NCBI RefSeq assembly: GCF_000835495.1
Contig: NW_015622542.1
Location: 1,820,485-1,884,484 of the forward strand
DNA: 64,000 nucleotides
Reading direction: 5' to 3'
From: Cladophialophora immunda
Taxonomy: Eukaryota > Ascomycota > Eurotiomycetes > Chaetothyriales > Herpotrichiellaceae
Each line of letters begins with the position of its first letter. Position 1 is the stretch's first letter. A program made the position numbers and the translations under genes. This document shows, piece after piece, positions 34,320 to 44,953 of the stretch. Below the pieces are notes generated by a model. The model saw only the letters and a list, made by a program, of their open reading frames with translations. It was not told the origin of the DNA and did not search any database.

Positions 34320-35706
34320 TTAGAGTACCGGGTACCCGAGTTTCCTGATCCTTTTCAATGCCTCCTCTTCGGCATCGTACCCGAACAACCCATCGTTCCA
34401 AGCTCTCGGCGGTTCGCCATCCTCAGCGGCCCAACTCCACGCATACGCCGACCTGGCCGCTGCACTCGCATCCCTCATGGCGGTATCCCGAGCTTCCTGC
34501 TCCGGGCCGTCAAGCATGTGGTTCTTGCCTCGCTGTGTCCGGGCGTACTTCTGTATTTGCGTGACGCGTGAGTATCGGATTCGTTGGAATACGGAACCTA
34601 CGTCTGAAAGGGGCAGTTGTCGCAGGCATTGTGCCAGGGCGGCGGCGTCCTCGATGGCTTGCGAACACCCTTGAGCTTGAAAAGGCAACATTGGGTGGCA
34701 GGCATCTGTATTCCATCAGTCATGTCTATCCAAACCCGTCATGACAGGGACGAGAATGTGGTGCGGACGGACCTCCTATCAACACCAGTTTGCCCCGATG
34801 CCACTTCTGCAATGGCGGCAAATCCATCAATTTCCATTTCGTGACTGTGCCTGGTCTTGCGCGTTGGATCAAGGCCTGGACCTGCGGACACCACCCGTCG
34901 TACAGCTGCTTCAAGTGCTCGATCTCACCTTCCATCTTGTAGGTGTTGTCCATAGTTCCGTCGTCGGGAAAGACGGCGACGACGTTGAAGATGGTTTCAC
35001 TCCGTAACTTGTATCCCACAACGTGCATTCGTGGCCCCCACCATCCAATGGCCATGGGCACCTTGACGCAGTCCGCCAGTACAGGATCGTCCGCCATGTC
35101 CTCGGTGGGCACCGTATATCGATAGGCATAGTCACCCGTTACGAAAGGCGGCGCTGCGTCCTCGCCCTGGAGTAACACCTCGCGCATCGTCGACCGTAGC
35201 CCGTCCGCGCCGACAATAAAATCACAGCCGATTTTCTCGCCAGTGTGCAACGAGACGCTGCCTCCGTCAACGTCCGCCGCGACGACCTTTGCATTGACTG
35301 TGATAGGGATCTTCAGCTCTTCCACCTTCTTCCTCAGAGCCTCATGCAGGTCCGCACGGTGCACATGCCAGTGGGGGAAGCCGTACTTCTCCTGAATCTG
35401 CGGCATCATGGGCGCCTGGCTCAAGACCTCGCCGTTCTGCCACCGGATGACTCTGCCAAACCTAGGGAGAACCACATTGTCGGCCAGGTACTTGTCGACG
35501 CCCCATCGGATCAAGAGGCGCGAGCAATTTGGACTGACTTGGATCCCGGCCCCCAGCTCACCGAGCTTGGACGCAGCTTCGAGCACTTGTACGTCTGCGA
35601 GCCCAGTCCGGTGAATGGCGATGGCGGCAGCGAGGCCGCCAAGTCCCGCGCCGACGACAACGACGCGAAGGCGGTTGGTGGGAGGCTCTGTACGCGACGG
35701 TGACAT
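34320..35706 (-). CDS. FAD-dependent aromatic monooxygenase (salicylate-hydroxylase-like) A
   Basis: Exons 35706-34773 and 34705-34320 (68-nt intron), 439 residues. The Rossmann dinucleotide motif VVVVGAGLGGLAAAIAIHR is at residues about 14-32, the substrate/FAD block HVHRADLHEALRKK follows, and the DG motif is CDFIVGADGLRS. The intron splits the GD motif, restoring LIGDACHPMLPFQAQG. A C-terminal WNDGLFGYDAEEEA tail resembles that of 6-hydroxynicotinate and salicylate hydroxylases. These class A enzymes use NAD(P)H and O2 to hydroxylate, sometimes with decarboxylation, aromatic acids. The gene is divergently transcribed from a second monooxygenase with similar architecture. The start is the ATG at 35706, 13 residues before the FAD motif; an upstream GTG in the same frame was not used. 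Substrate unknown. Confidence 0.9.
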
Positions 35707-36131
35707 GGTAGAAGCGTTGAGTGGCTTCGCTTTCACTGGGGCTCGACTTGCCCTGGATCAAGACGACTTTACGGCCCGATACTTTGCTGGGCACCGGTCC
35801 GCCATTGATACCATTAAGTCAACCATAGGCTAGGGTTTTGCTAGTAACGCAATGCGGTACTCGTCAAATGGTCTGGAATATGGTGGCGCCCTGTCGGCAT
35901 AATTTTAACCCCACAAGAACAACGTCTGCGTAACTCTGCCCCGGCTCGCGTCTTTCCCCAGACGGCAAACGGACTCGACAATATTGTACCGTACAGTCTC
36001 TTAGGTGAATCCGCACGAATCGAAACATGTGACAGAATGAGCCGCGTAATGGCGTAAGCCGCAAGGCCAGATTGATAGTTCAAAGGATGGGCAGATGTGG
36101 CAGCTCGATGTGACCCAGCCTCATAAGCACG
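35707..36131. promoter_or_regulatory. Bidirectional promoter of two FAD monooxygenases
   Basis: A 425-bp interval between start codons drives both monooxygenase genes outward. This suggests shared control by the neighbouring Zn2Cys6 factor. No perfect palindrome stands out. Confidence 0.45.
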
Positions 36132-37594
36132 ATGTCTCCCCACGCCGTCGACGCCCAAGTGGTTGACGTGATCATCGTGGGCGCCGGTATCGCCGGTCTC
36201 GCCGCCGCACTCGCGATCCACGGCGCAGGCCACCGCGTCACCATCGTCGAAGGCGCGTCGGTTCTCCGGGAAATCGGTGCCGGAGTCTTGATCTCCAGCA
36301 ATGCGACGCGCGAACTACTCCGCTGGGGCCTCGAAGAGGATCTAAGGGATGTCATTGTCCAGAGCAGGGTCTCGAGGGTCTTGAGATGGGATGACGGGAA
36401 GGTGCTGAGCGAGGTCCATATGGACCCGAGTTTGGCGCTCAAGAAGTACGCCGCGCCCGTGTGGATGCTCCATCGGGCAGACCTTCACACGGCCATGCTG
36501 AAGAAGGTGCAGAGCTTGGGGATTGAGATCAGGCTGGGGTCGAGAGTGGTCGATGCCGACGTGGTCAAGGCGAGCGTGACTCTCGCCTCCGGAGAGGTGT
36601 TGGACAGCGACTTCATCGTCGGGGCTGATGGCGTCAGGAGCAGGATGCGCGACATCATCTCGCAGAAGCCGGTCCCTGCGCTGCCCACTGGAGACTACGC
36701 CTTTCAATTCGCCTTGGAGATTGAACAGTACAAGGACGATCCGGTGATTGCGCCGTTGGTGGAAGGCCATGCCGCAACTGCGTGGTGGGGACCAGGGAGA
36801 CATGTCATCGGAACCCTTCTGTAAGAGCGCGCATCGACCGCGATGCAAGGAACAATTGCTGACCCGATAGGCAGCCGCGGCGAGAAGCTCTTCAATTGCG
36901 TCGCAGTCTTTCCCGACGACGGCTCTCTGGGTGACGAGCACAAGCAACTAGGAGCAGACGTGGACGAACTGCGGCGGAACTTCAGCGACTGGTGTCCAGC
37001 GTCTGTCAAGTCCCTTTCGCTTCTCTTACCCTCGCTTCTAACCTCTTCTAATACTCTTCAGACGTCGCTGACTGATTGGCCTTGCTCACCAGTGTCCGCA
37101 CCATCCTCTTCCATGCAAACCCCGGCTCCATCGTCAAGTGGAAGCTCCAGGACCTCGACCCGCTCGATTCCTGGCATCGCGGGCACGCCGTCCTCATCGG
37201 CGACGCATGCCATCCAATGCTTCCATATCTGGCCCAGGGCGCATCGCAGGCAATCGAAGACGGCGCTGTCCTGGCCGAATGCCTCGCTCACCTGCCCCTT
37301 GACCGCGTCGGTCCCGCCTTTCAGGACCTGCGGGTTTCCCGCGCCACGCAGATCCAGCAGAATGCCCGCAAGCAGAAGATCGAGAACCACTATCCGGACG
37401 GGCCAGAGCAGCGAGCACGGGACGAGAGGCTCAAGGACCCGACGCAGGTGAGGGCGTGGCAGTGGGAGCCGGTTGCGGGCAGGACGACCAAGAGTTGGAG
37501 CGACGGGCTGTTTGGGTATGATTCCAAGGTTGAATGTGAGGAGTATTTCAGGGAGCATGACGCTGGAAGAGTATTAGTAAAACAGACTGTATAG
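36132..37594 (+). CDS. FAD-dependent aromatic monooxygenase (salicylate-hydroxylase-like) B
   Basis: Exons 36132-36820, 36875-37000 and 37093-37594, 438 residues. Introns of 54 and 92 nt have GTAAGA and GTCTGT donors. Motifs are IIVGAGIAGLAAALAIHGAG near residue 14, MLHRADLHTAMLKKVQ, DFIVGADGVRSRMRD and the GD motif LIGDACHPMLPYLAQGASQA. The C-terminal SWSDGLFGYDSKVE parallels that of enzyme A. The two proteins share their plan and length but differ in intron positions, so they are old paralogues rather than a recent duplication. Likely role: hydroxylation or oxidative decarboxylation of an aromatic acid, feeding the ring-cleavage enzyme next door. Substrate is not determinable from sequence. 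Confidence 0.9.
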
Positions 37595-37810
37595 CGTACT
37601 ATTCTCCTGACGGCCGACTACAGCTTTTCGAGGACTTCAGATGTTGGCACAGCTCGATCGGCCGCGAATACAAGACATGATATGTCGCATTTAGCTCCCA
37701 TATGTTCCACGGAGACGCTATTGAGATCAGGGACCTCACCAACATGGAGAGCATTCATAGACGCCTATTGCGAAAGATAGAGCTAATCAAATTCGGATTC
37801 CCACGCTGTC

Positions 37811-39631
37811 CTACGCATCGATCCCAGGAGGAATCGCCTCAGCGGACGCATGTACCGAAGTCCCGTTTACCGCCCCCGTCCCATTCTGCTCCGCCACAGC
37901 GACTTGGCCCAAAAGCTCGTGGAGCCGCTCGTCATCATGGTACGCCTCGTCTTCGGCTTTCCTCACGGCCTTTTGCTTCTTCACCCGTTGCAGAAGGGCC
38001 CGCACCTTGGGATCAGTGGAGAACTGGTCCGGCACCGAGTCCCAGACTTCTGGCGGGGTGGCGTCCGTGGTGCTGTGCGCGCGGCTCCATTCGGTGAAGA
38101 GGAGGGACCGCGACGACTCGATCATGAATGTCATCATGCCTGTCTATCTGTTAGACAGGGATTCTCTGGGAGGCGTGGTCAACTTTTCAAGAATTGGGAG
38201 AAGAATCGGCAGAAAAGAAGGGATCTCCTTGCACAATTCACCACCTACCCTGAAATAGGATCCTAGGTTCGTTCTTCTTCTTTCTCCTTTCAGCAACATA
38301 AATGTCCCCGAACCCGCCATGCGCCGTGTGGCCAGCCTCGTAGACGCCTCCTCCAGGTCTGAAATTGGCACTCCGCCCGCCCGAAGCACCATAGATGTTC
38401 GCAATGAACTCGCTCGCGCTGTTGCGGTGGAAATACGGCAGCCGGAAACTGTTCATGGCGACATCCCAGCGCGGCCCGAACCAGATGAAGTCGACGAGCG
38501 GCACGTTGGGGTCGCGCGAGCGTGCGGTTAGAAGGGTCCATATTGAAGGATCTGTATGGTCGACGGATGTGCTACCCTGCGCGACGAATTTGGTCATGTC
38601 GTACTGCATATGAGAACACACGATCAGTATTTCTTGGGTATCGGAAGTGTAGGACCTGGCATTACCTTGTACGGCAAGCAGTTGCCGTGCCACGCCGCGA
38701 CGTCGAACGGACTGTGGTCCTGCATCAAGACATGGTACTCTCCATTGATCTTCTCGACGATATGCCAGTCCCGATGCAGTTCCTCCGGATCGTCCATGTA
38801 CGCGACGGGATATGCAAAGTCCCGTGCGTTGGCGTTTCCATATCCTCCAATGGGGCCAAGGTCCGGCAGCTCGAATCGTGAGCCCCAGACCTCCAGGACG
38901 TAGCCTCGCGCCTCTCTCGTGCCGTCGGCCGGGTTTAGGCAGAATTTGATGCCGCGCGGGATTACGCAGAGCTCGCCGGGCTGGAGGTAGATTTTGCCCA
39001 TCTCCGTCTGGATGTCCAGGTTGCCTAGCTGGGCGACAATCAAGAACTCTCCATCGCCGTTCAGAAATGCCCTCCGCGTCATCCGGGCGTTGATCATGAA
39101 CACATGCAGCGCGAGCCCGTCGCGCATGTTGGCATCTCCGGATCCACCTAGAGCGTGGAGGCCGTCCACAAAATCAATCTCCACGCCTTCCCGAGGAAGG
39201 TCAAAGGGCGCCCATTCGATCTGTGCCGGGTTCATCTTGACCTTTGGATTGACGGACAAGAAGCAGCTTTCTAGATGGGCTCTCGACACTAGCACGACAT
39301 CCTGGAAGCCGTGATTCGCGACCGAGGGCCGGCAACGGTACATGTAGGTGCTCGCATTGGCAACTCTGCTTGCGGCGAAGGCGGAAGATGTGAGGCCTTC
39401 GGTATACAAGTTGAAACGCGGTACCTGTGGGTGATTCTGCGCAACGGGCAGCGTACCAGGGATGATTTCACTCTGGAAACGATTACCGAACCCCCATTGG
39501 TAGTCGTAAGGATCCTCGACGCGCGTGGGCCTGGAGGTGTCGAGGTCAGTGTAGTGGAAGATCTTCTGGATGTCAATGGGATCCTGCGCCTTCTTGGAGG
39601 TTTGGAGTGGCTCTTCGACGGTACCTGGCAT
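37811..39631 (-). CDS. Homogentisate 1,2-dioxygenase family protein (long, divergent)
   Basis: Exons 39631-38666, 38603-38249 and 38139-37811 (introns with GTAATG and GTAGGT donors), 549 residues against about 440-450 for canonical enzymes. Family blocks are WGFGNRFQSEIIPGTLPVAQ (in place of YLSGFGN), YRCRPSVANHGF, DGEFLIVAQLG, VIPRGIKF, LEVWGSRFELPDLGPIGGYG and YDMTKFVAQG. Candidate Fe(II) ligands are His and Glu in PYFHRNSASEF and His in GHTAHGGF. The extra length lies in a 45-residue N-terminus and a roughly 90-residue charged C-terminal tail. The enzyme should open a para-dihydroxylated ring with O2. The divergence and the absence of downstream pathway genes mean that the substrate may be a homogentisate or hydroquinone analogue. 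Confidence 0.88.
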
Positions 39632-40916
39632 CTTGTCGACGCTGTCGAATCTCCCCGCAGGCTGTGCTGTTCTGTCTCACGCAGCATGACAACTACCAAA
39701 ACCCCTTCCGACCTTGAAGACGCTCACACAAGCCCCCCGCCCGACGGCCATCCCAGCACTCAGCCCGGTGTGTCACTTTCCACATGATTGGCACGGGGTA
39801 AGACTGTGCCGATAGCAGTCTCTGTAGGGAAGCCGGCGAAACATTGGATTCCCGCCAGGCGAAGGAGGACATTTCCCCGGATTCCGCAGCCCCACTCACC
39901 CCGCAATTTCTTCTGTCTCCGCCATTCGTCTCTATCACATGGTAAGCAATGACACGTTCGGCGTTCTTTACATCTCAGCGCAGGTTACAGAGAAAATGTC
40001 CGCCGAATTTGGCGGTCGGTGCCGCCGCTTTTGAATGGTTTCTTCCCTCGATGTCAAGATCGCTCCTCCTGGCCCCTTCCACCATCCTCACGCAATCTAG
40101 CTGACGTCTCCCGAAATGTAAGCGAAGATTATCACCCATTTTCAATAGAAATACATCTCACCATTCAAAAACCGGCTGCTCATTACCTAATCCTCCATTG
40201 TGAAGAGCCCACAAGTGAATTCAATGGCCGAACTGCCCTACGACTCGTTCAGCTTCGTCCTGTGGTTAATATGGTACTATCCGGGCATGATCGTCATAGC
40301 GTGCGTCTTTTGTACTGCCTGTAGAGAATATCGGATGGGGAATACCACGGAAAGGATTGCTCCTAGCCCCCATACCACCGTGATTATTTAGTCCCCATGG
40401 CAGTGTATCCTATTTATCTCGTGCGTTTCTCTCCTTCCCATGCTCATCTCCTCAATTCCCAACGCTCTTGCGTAAGTAAAGCCCGCTTCTCAGGGTTGGG
40501 TGTAGGGAAGCACTGAGATGACTGAAACCTTGTTGAAATAGGGCAACTAAAACCTGGCACTGGGGCTGAGAAGAGGAAAATCAAGATAAAGAGAAGATGA
40601 GCCGGTACCATCGTGGGGCTGTTATGTTGATTCTCAATATCAAAGCTGAAAGGAGAGCGTCCAAATGATCTTTGACCGGAAACCGCCACTGGTTCATATT
40701 CCAAATACCTGCAGAGCCGGTACTAGCCTATCTAGATTCTACACATAGCTAGTCTCTGTGCCAATCTATCAGGGTGTTTTTTTGAGGTGTTTATATAATT
40801 CGATGTATTCGACGTGTTTCCCTTCCTACGTGCAGTTCACCGAGGTGATGCAAGCGAGGCAAGGCACACCACGGTCCCAAGTAATCACTTACGCGCTCCT
40901 GGAACGATGCGGGAGC
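39632..40916. other. Intergenic region
   Basis: About 1.3 kb upstream of the dioxygenase gene and downstream of the flavocytochrome gene, both on the minus strand. A few short frames have no recognisable product. No repeat was seen. Confidence 0.4.
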
Positions 40917-42748
40917 CTAGAGTTTGGCACTCGGTCGCCACTTGACGTACGGATGGTTGGCGCTGTCCGGCACCAGATGATCGACGTCTGAGGTGTTGAC
41001 CAGCCCTCCATGGACTTGGGAGAGATTTCGGATTCCAATCAGCTTCATGGCACTTTCCATCTCGTTTCGGAGGACTGCGAAGCCATTAGCAAGGAAGAAA
41101 ATTGGGGGGAAGGGAGCAGAAAGCTAGTTGTGTCTGCACCCCGAAGCAACGTACTCTCCACAAGATGCGCCACGCCTTCTGGGCCATAGTTCAGCGCATA
41201 GAGAAAGGTTCGGCCGATGCCCACGGCCTTTGCTCCCAAGCAGAGCGCCTTGAGGATGTCGCCGCCCCTCCGGAAGCCGCCGTCGACGTAGACCTCCATC
41301 TTGTCGAAAATCTCCGGGCAGCAGCGGTGCATCTCCAGCAGCAAGAGGATCGAAGGCGGCGAGTAGTCCAGGTTGCGGCCGCCGTGGTTGCTCAGCAGGA
41401 TGCCGTCAACGTGGTGGGCCATGGCGCGTTTCGCGTCCTCGGCACAACCGATGCCCTTGAGGATGATGGGCAGGTCGGTTTGGCTCCGGATCCAGGCGAT
41501 GTCGTCCCAGTTCAAGCTCTGGTCAATATAGCTGCCCATGGTGCGCGTCAATCCGCCGCCCTTCTTGTCCGCCCTGATCTGCTCGCCGGTGACGGGGTTG
41601 ACAATGACATCGTCGACCACCAGCCGCTCGTCCGACTCGCGCTTCCCCCGGCCCGCCGCGTCCACGGTCACAAAAACGGCCCTCAACCCCATCGACCGGG
41701 CCTTGGACAGCAGGTCGGCCGACTTCTGCCTCTGTTTGTTCATGTAGAGCTGCAGGAAGAAGGGGTAGCCTGGCGCTTGAGCGACAACTTCATCGATGGG
41801 ATAGCTCGCACTGGTGGAGATCTACGACAATCAATCAGCTTTATACGAGCGACTACAAACAACCATGGGTTGGAAAAGAAGGAGGACTGGGAATAGATCG
41901 ACCGTTCCTTTCGACGCAGCTGGGACTCACAATCTCGAGGATTCCTGCCGCCTTGGCCGCCCGAGCCAGTCCCTTCTCGGCGTGCGGCGAGATCAATTTG
42001 GCCAGGCCCGTGGGACAGATGAACAGCGGAAGCGTCATGGGGATTCCCAGCATGCTCCCCGAAGTGTCGATCACCTCAACGTCCCTCATGACGCGCGGTC
42101 GGAACCAGATACGCTTGAGCATGGCCTCGTTGGCGTCTCGGGTCCAACAATCCGTGTCGGCGGTCGAGTAGAAGGTGTAGGCTTTCTTGGGCGCTGAGGC
42201 CGCCGCGGCAGCATCAAAGTCGTAACTGGAGAATGGGAATTTGAGGTCAGCTGCAAACTTTCCCAGAATGTACGGTGGAAAGAGAGAAGAGGGGGGTCGA
42301 AGAGCATAGGTACCTGTTCAAAATGGAGTGCAGAGGCGGTTTCGCAGAAGTCGACAGGGACTTTGCGACCTGGTTTTGCCTCTGCGCTTGAGCCTGATTC
42401 CACTTTTCCGAGATGGAGGATCGGTCTAGCATTCCCACGCAGCAATCCGGGGGGAGATTGTCGCAGAGTATCGAGAGGGAGTGGATTTCAGAGAATGCCT
42501 CGGTCGCATCTTTCGCGGCATACTTGTAGATTACTAGAGTGAGGAACAGATATCGTCAGTGGCTGGTCCGGGCTGAGAGGAATATTCAGCAATCAAAAGG
42601 GGTAAAACCTACAGGATGCACCGCCTGGGTGCTCGGGGGCAAACTTGGACACGTCCCACACTTGGTCCTCGATTACTAGCCAGCAGGCCTCGGGCGTGTT
42701 GTGCGCCAGGATTTGATCGACCGACACGAGTTTCGTCGTCTGTGCCAT
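40917..42748 (-). CDS. Flavocytochrome b2-type FMN-dependent 2-hydroxyacid dehydrogenase
   Basis: Five exons: 42748-42613, 42533-42314, 42225-41931, 41821-41155 and 41074-40917; 1476 nt, 491 residues. The N-terminal cytochrome b5 domain (about 1-75) has the heme motif FAPEHPGG, with the second His in EAFSEIHS. The FMN_dh barrel follows, with TWFRPRV-like IWFRPRVMRDV, PLFICPTGLAKL, SASYPIDEV, AVFVTVDAA, LPIILKGI, the catalytic block SNHGGRNLDYSPPS and DGGFRRGGD. The family includes L-lactate:cytochrome c oxidoreductase and Rhodotorula L-mandelate dehydrogenase. No clear mitochondrial presequence precedes the b5 domain from the chosen ATG. A possible longer N-terminus upstream is Lys/Glu-rich. 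Beside aromatic-ring enzymes, a mandelate-type substrate is attractive but unproven. Confidence 0.9.
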
Positions 42749-43569
42749 TTTTTCGTCGTCGCCGTCGCCGTCTACAATATCCCCCGCACGGAAGGGAAGG
42801 ACGACTGTGACACACAGCGCTAGCAGACTAGATGCAAGTAATAGCGAGGCCTCCCGAGGGAGACAATGATCTGGGTTTTCCTCTTCTCCTTTCTTTGTCT
42901 CCGACAGCGACTCTCGAGAATTCTCAATGCGTTTGCCTTTTTTTTTTCTCTCGCGAGGACCTCCGTCGGAGCCTCGGGCCTCCAATGCGGCTATCAGCGT
43001 TCCCCGCCTTCGGATGGTGAGGCTGGGGAGCCTTGGGGCTGCAATGCAGCGGAAACCGTCGGAATTGGCAAAATGAATGGGGAGAAAGGCGAGTGTGGGG
43101 GGATGGCGTAAAGAGAGTCAACGAGTCGTGCAAGTCTCGGTCGCTTTCCGTCACTCAGCCCAACAAGCGATAATGCTCCAATGCTCCATGTCATGTCAGG
43201 ATGACGAGTGCAACCAACAACTCGTTTTGCCAGCCCAGTTTCCATAGGACTCTAGCTCTCAGAGCAGTGCACATACAGAGCGAAGAAGTCGCTCCTGATG
43301 GACTGAGGATAGATAGGAGTATACATGCTGAACATCAGGAAGTAAGCATTCCGAGAGTACGGAGTACCTACCTACCTATGGCAAGGTAAACCTCAACCTT
43401 AATATAGGTAGGTGTCTACAGGTGCCGATAGGATCCCTCGTTAATAGTACCTATGAGATGGACGAGGATGCCGTCCGGAAGAAGGCTTGTTGGAGAGTGC
43501 TTAGAAGTAATTTAATGCGGCAGCCACATCACATCACATAGCATGTAGTTATATAAACTTCCCCGCTCA
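42749..43569. other. Intergenic region
   Basis: About 0.8 kb. A T9 tract lies at 42939-42947. The 11-mer GTACGGAGTAC lies at 43357-43367, followed by short CTAC repeats. No gene was recognised. Confidence 0.45.
43357..43367 (+). repeat. Recurring 11-mer GTACGGAGTAC, copy 1
   Basis: An exact copy of an intergenic 11-mer whose reverse complement occurs at 44417-44427, on the other side of the esterase relic. Near-copies (10 of 11) are at 49144, 54132 and 24795. Confidence 0.6.
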
Positions 43570-44198
43570 TCGACGATAGCGAACCAGCAGTACGACCCAT
43601 ACGTCTGCAGAATCATCATTGGTGACTGTGAGAAAGAAGTAAGCAGCTACTTCTGATCCATTTTTATTACCTTGGCTTAACACGTCTGACCTCTGCTACA
43701 GGGTATCATCTGGGGCCTGCGCATCGTCAAACCTGGCTGGACACCAGATAAGATCTGCTCCTTGCTCTCCTCCTATTTCCCTGCTGAGGTCGTAGAGCGT
43801 ATGACTTCTTACTACAATCTCTCAGACTTCTCTAGCGAGCAAGCAGTATCCACTTTGAACCTTTCTGCACTGACGCAGAGTTTGGCCGCGACATCTATGA
43901 GATTGCAAGGTCTTTCGGAGGTGAGAAGGCGTTCTGCTATCATATGCGTTATGGAAATTCGTTTCCTGGCCTGTTCCAGAGCATGGCATATCACGCCGTG
44001 GACTTGTCCTTTCTCTTCCAGACGTACAACCACCTCTTGCCAGACAAGCTAGCAAAGGCAGTAGAGCAGATGGGACGCCATTGGATAACCTTCATCAACG
44101 GCGGGGACCCATGGCTCGCCTACAATGAGAGAGAGAGAGAGTGCGATGTGCTATGGATCAGAGACAATGGCGGCGTTGAATCGGAAGGAAGATGAGAT
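43570..44198 (+). pseudogene. Type-B carboxylesterase C-terminal relic
   Basis: The sequence encodes only the last part of a type-B carboxylesterase/lipase. An exon ends in RIIIGDCEKE at 43638, a 63-nt intron follows, and the next exon (from 43702) reads GIIWGLRIVKPGW and LLSSYFP. Near 43850 the frame is broken. Family sequence continues one frame over as FEPFCTDAEFGRDIYEIARS, then YGNSFPGLFQSMAYHAVDLS and WITFINGGDPW, up to the stop at about 44198. The catalytic Ser and Glu regions are missing, so it cannot be active. The 3' end contains a GAGAGAGAGAGA run. Confidence 0.75.
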
Positions 44199-44953
44199 GG
44201 GTCGATACGAGTGTTGGGAGAAACTGGGCGGCAATGATGATTGGTCAAGGTGCAGTATGGCTATTCGTGGTGAGGTTGATCCGCCGGCAGGGAATGAGAA
44301 TGGAAAGAACATTGACTAGGAGCGCGCTATGAGCCTGTAGAAGTAGACGAGGGCCCTAGCAGGATTGTTTTCATCTACGGTCGACGATGGCGTGGCCTGT
44401 GGGGAGTAAGTACTCTGTACTCCGTACTTGGTATCTAGAGACGCAAGTCGATTTGATAGAGATGAATGCCAAGGCTGAGGGAGGCTTCAGGAGTCTCGGG
44501 AACGGAAGGTGAGCCGAGCCGCAGCAAAGCGGCGAGGGTTCAGTGACGTGCAGTAGCTGGGCCGAGAAGTCATTAGGCGTGGCGGCGCCTACGAGGCCCG
44601 GCCAAAGCACCTGGCTAAGTATTAGCTTGGCGCAAAGCGCCTCATTGGCAGCTTCTCCTTCCCCCCCCAGACGCCGCCCGTCGCGCTTTCGGGCACCAAA
44701 AGGGAAAAGGAAAAGAAACCAACGCTGATCGCTCTCCAACGCACCCATTGTGCCCGTCTCCTGTCTCCATCTCCATCTCAATCCCAATTCTACCTAATCC
44801 CCCATCACCTTCTTCGTCGCTTTCCCCTTTACTACCAGCGGACCCGGTGTCTCCTCCACCCACCATGTAATCTTTTCGAACGAAGTGACACACTAGAAGC
44901 CCTCTCAATCATGTCCGGCGAGAGGGAATCAACACCTATCCAATAACGACACG
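44199..44953. promoter_or_regulatory. Upstream region of BUD6
   Basis: About 0.75 kb before the BUD6 start. A pyrimidine-rich stretch at 44740-44860 is typical of fungal promoters and 5' leaders. No gene was seen. Confidence 0.4.
44417..44427 (-). repeat. Recurring 11-mer GTACGGAGTAC, copy 2 (inverted)
   Basis: The plus strand reads GTACTCCGTAC, the exact reverse complement of the copy at 43357. The two form an inverted pair about 1.05 kb apart around the esterase fragment. Confidence 0.6.
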
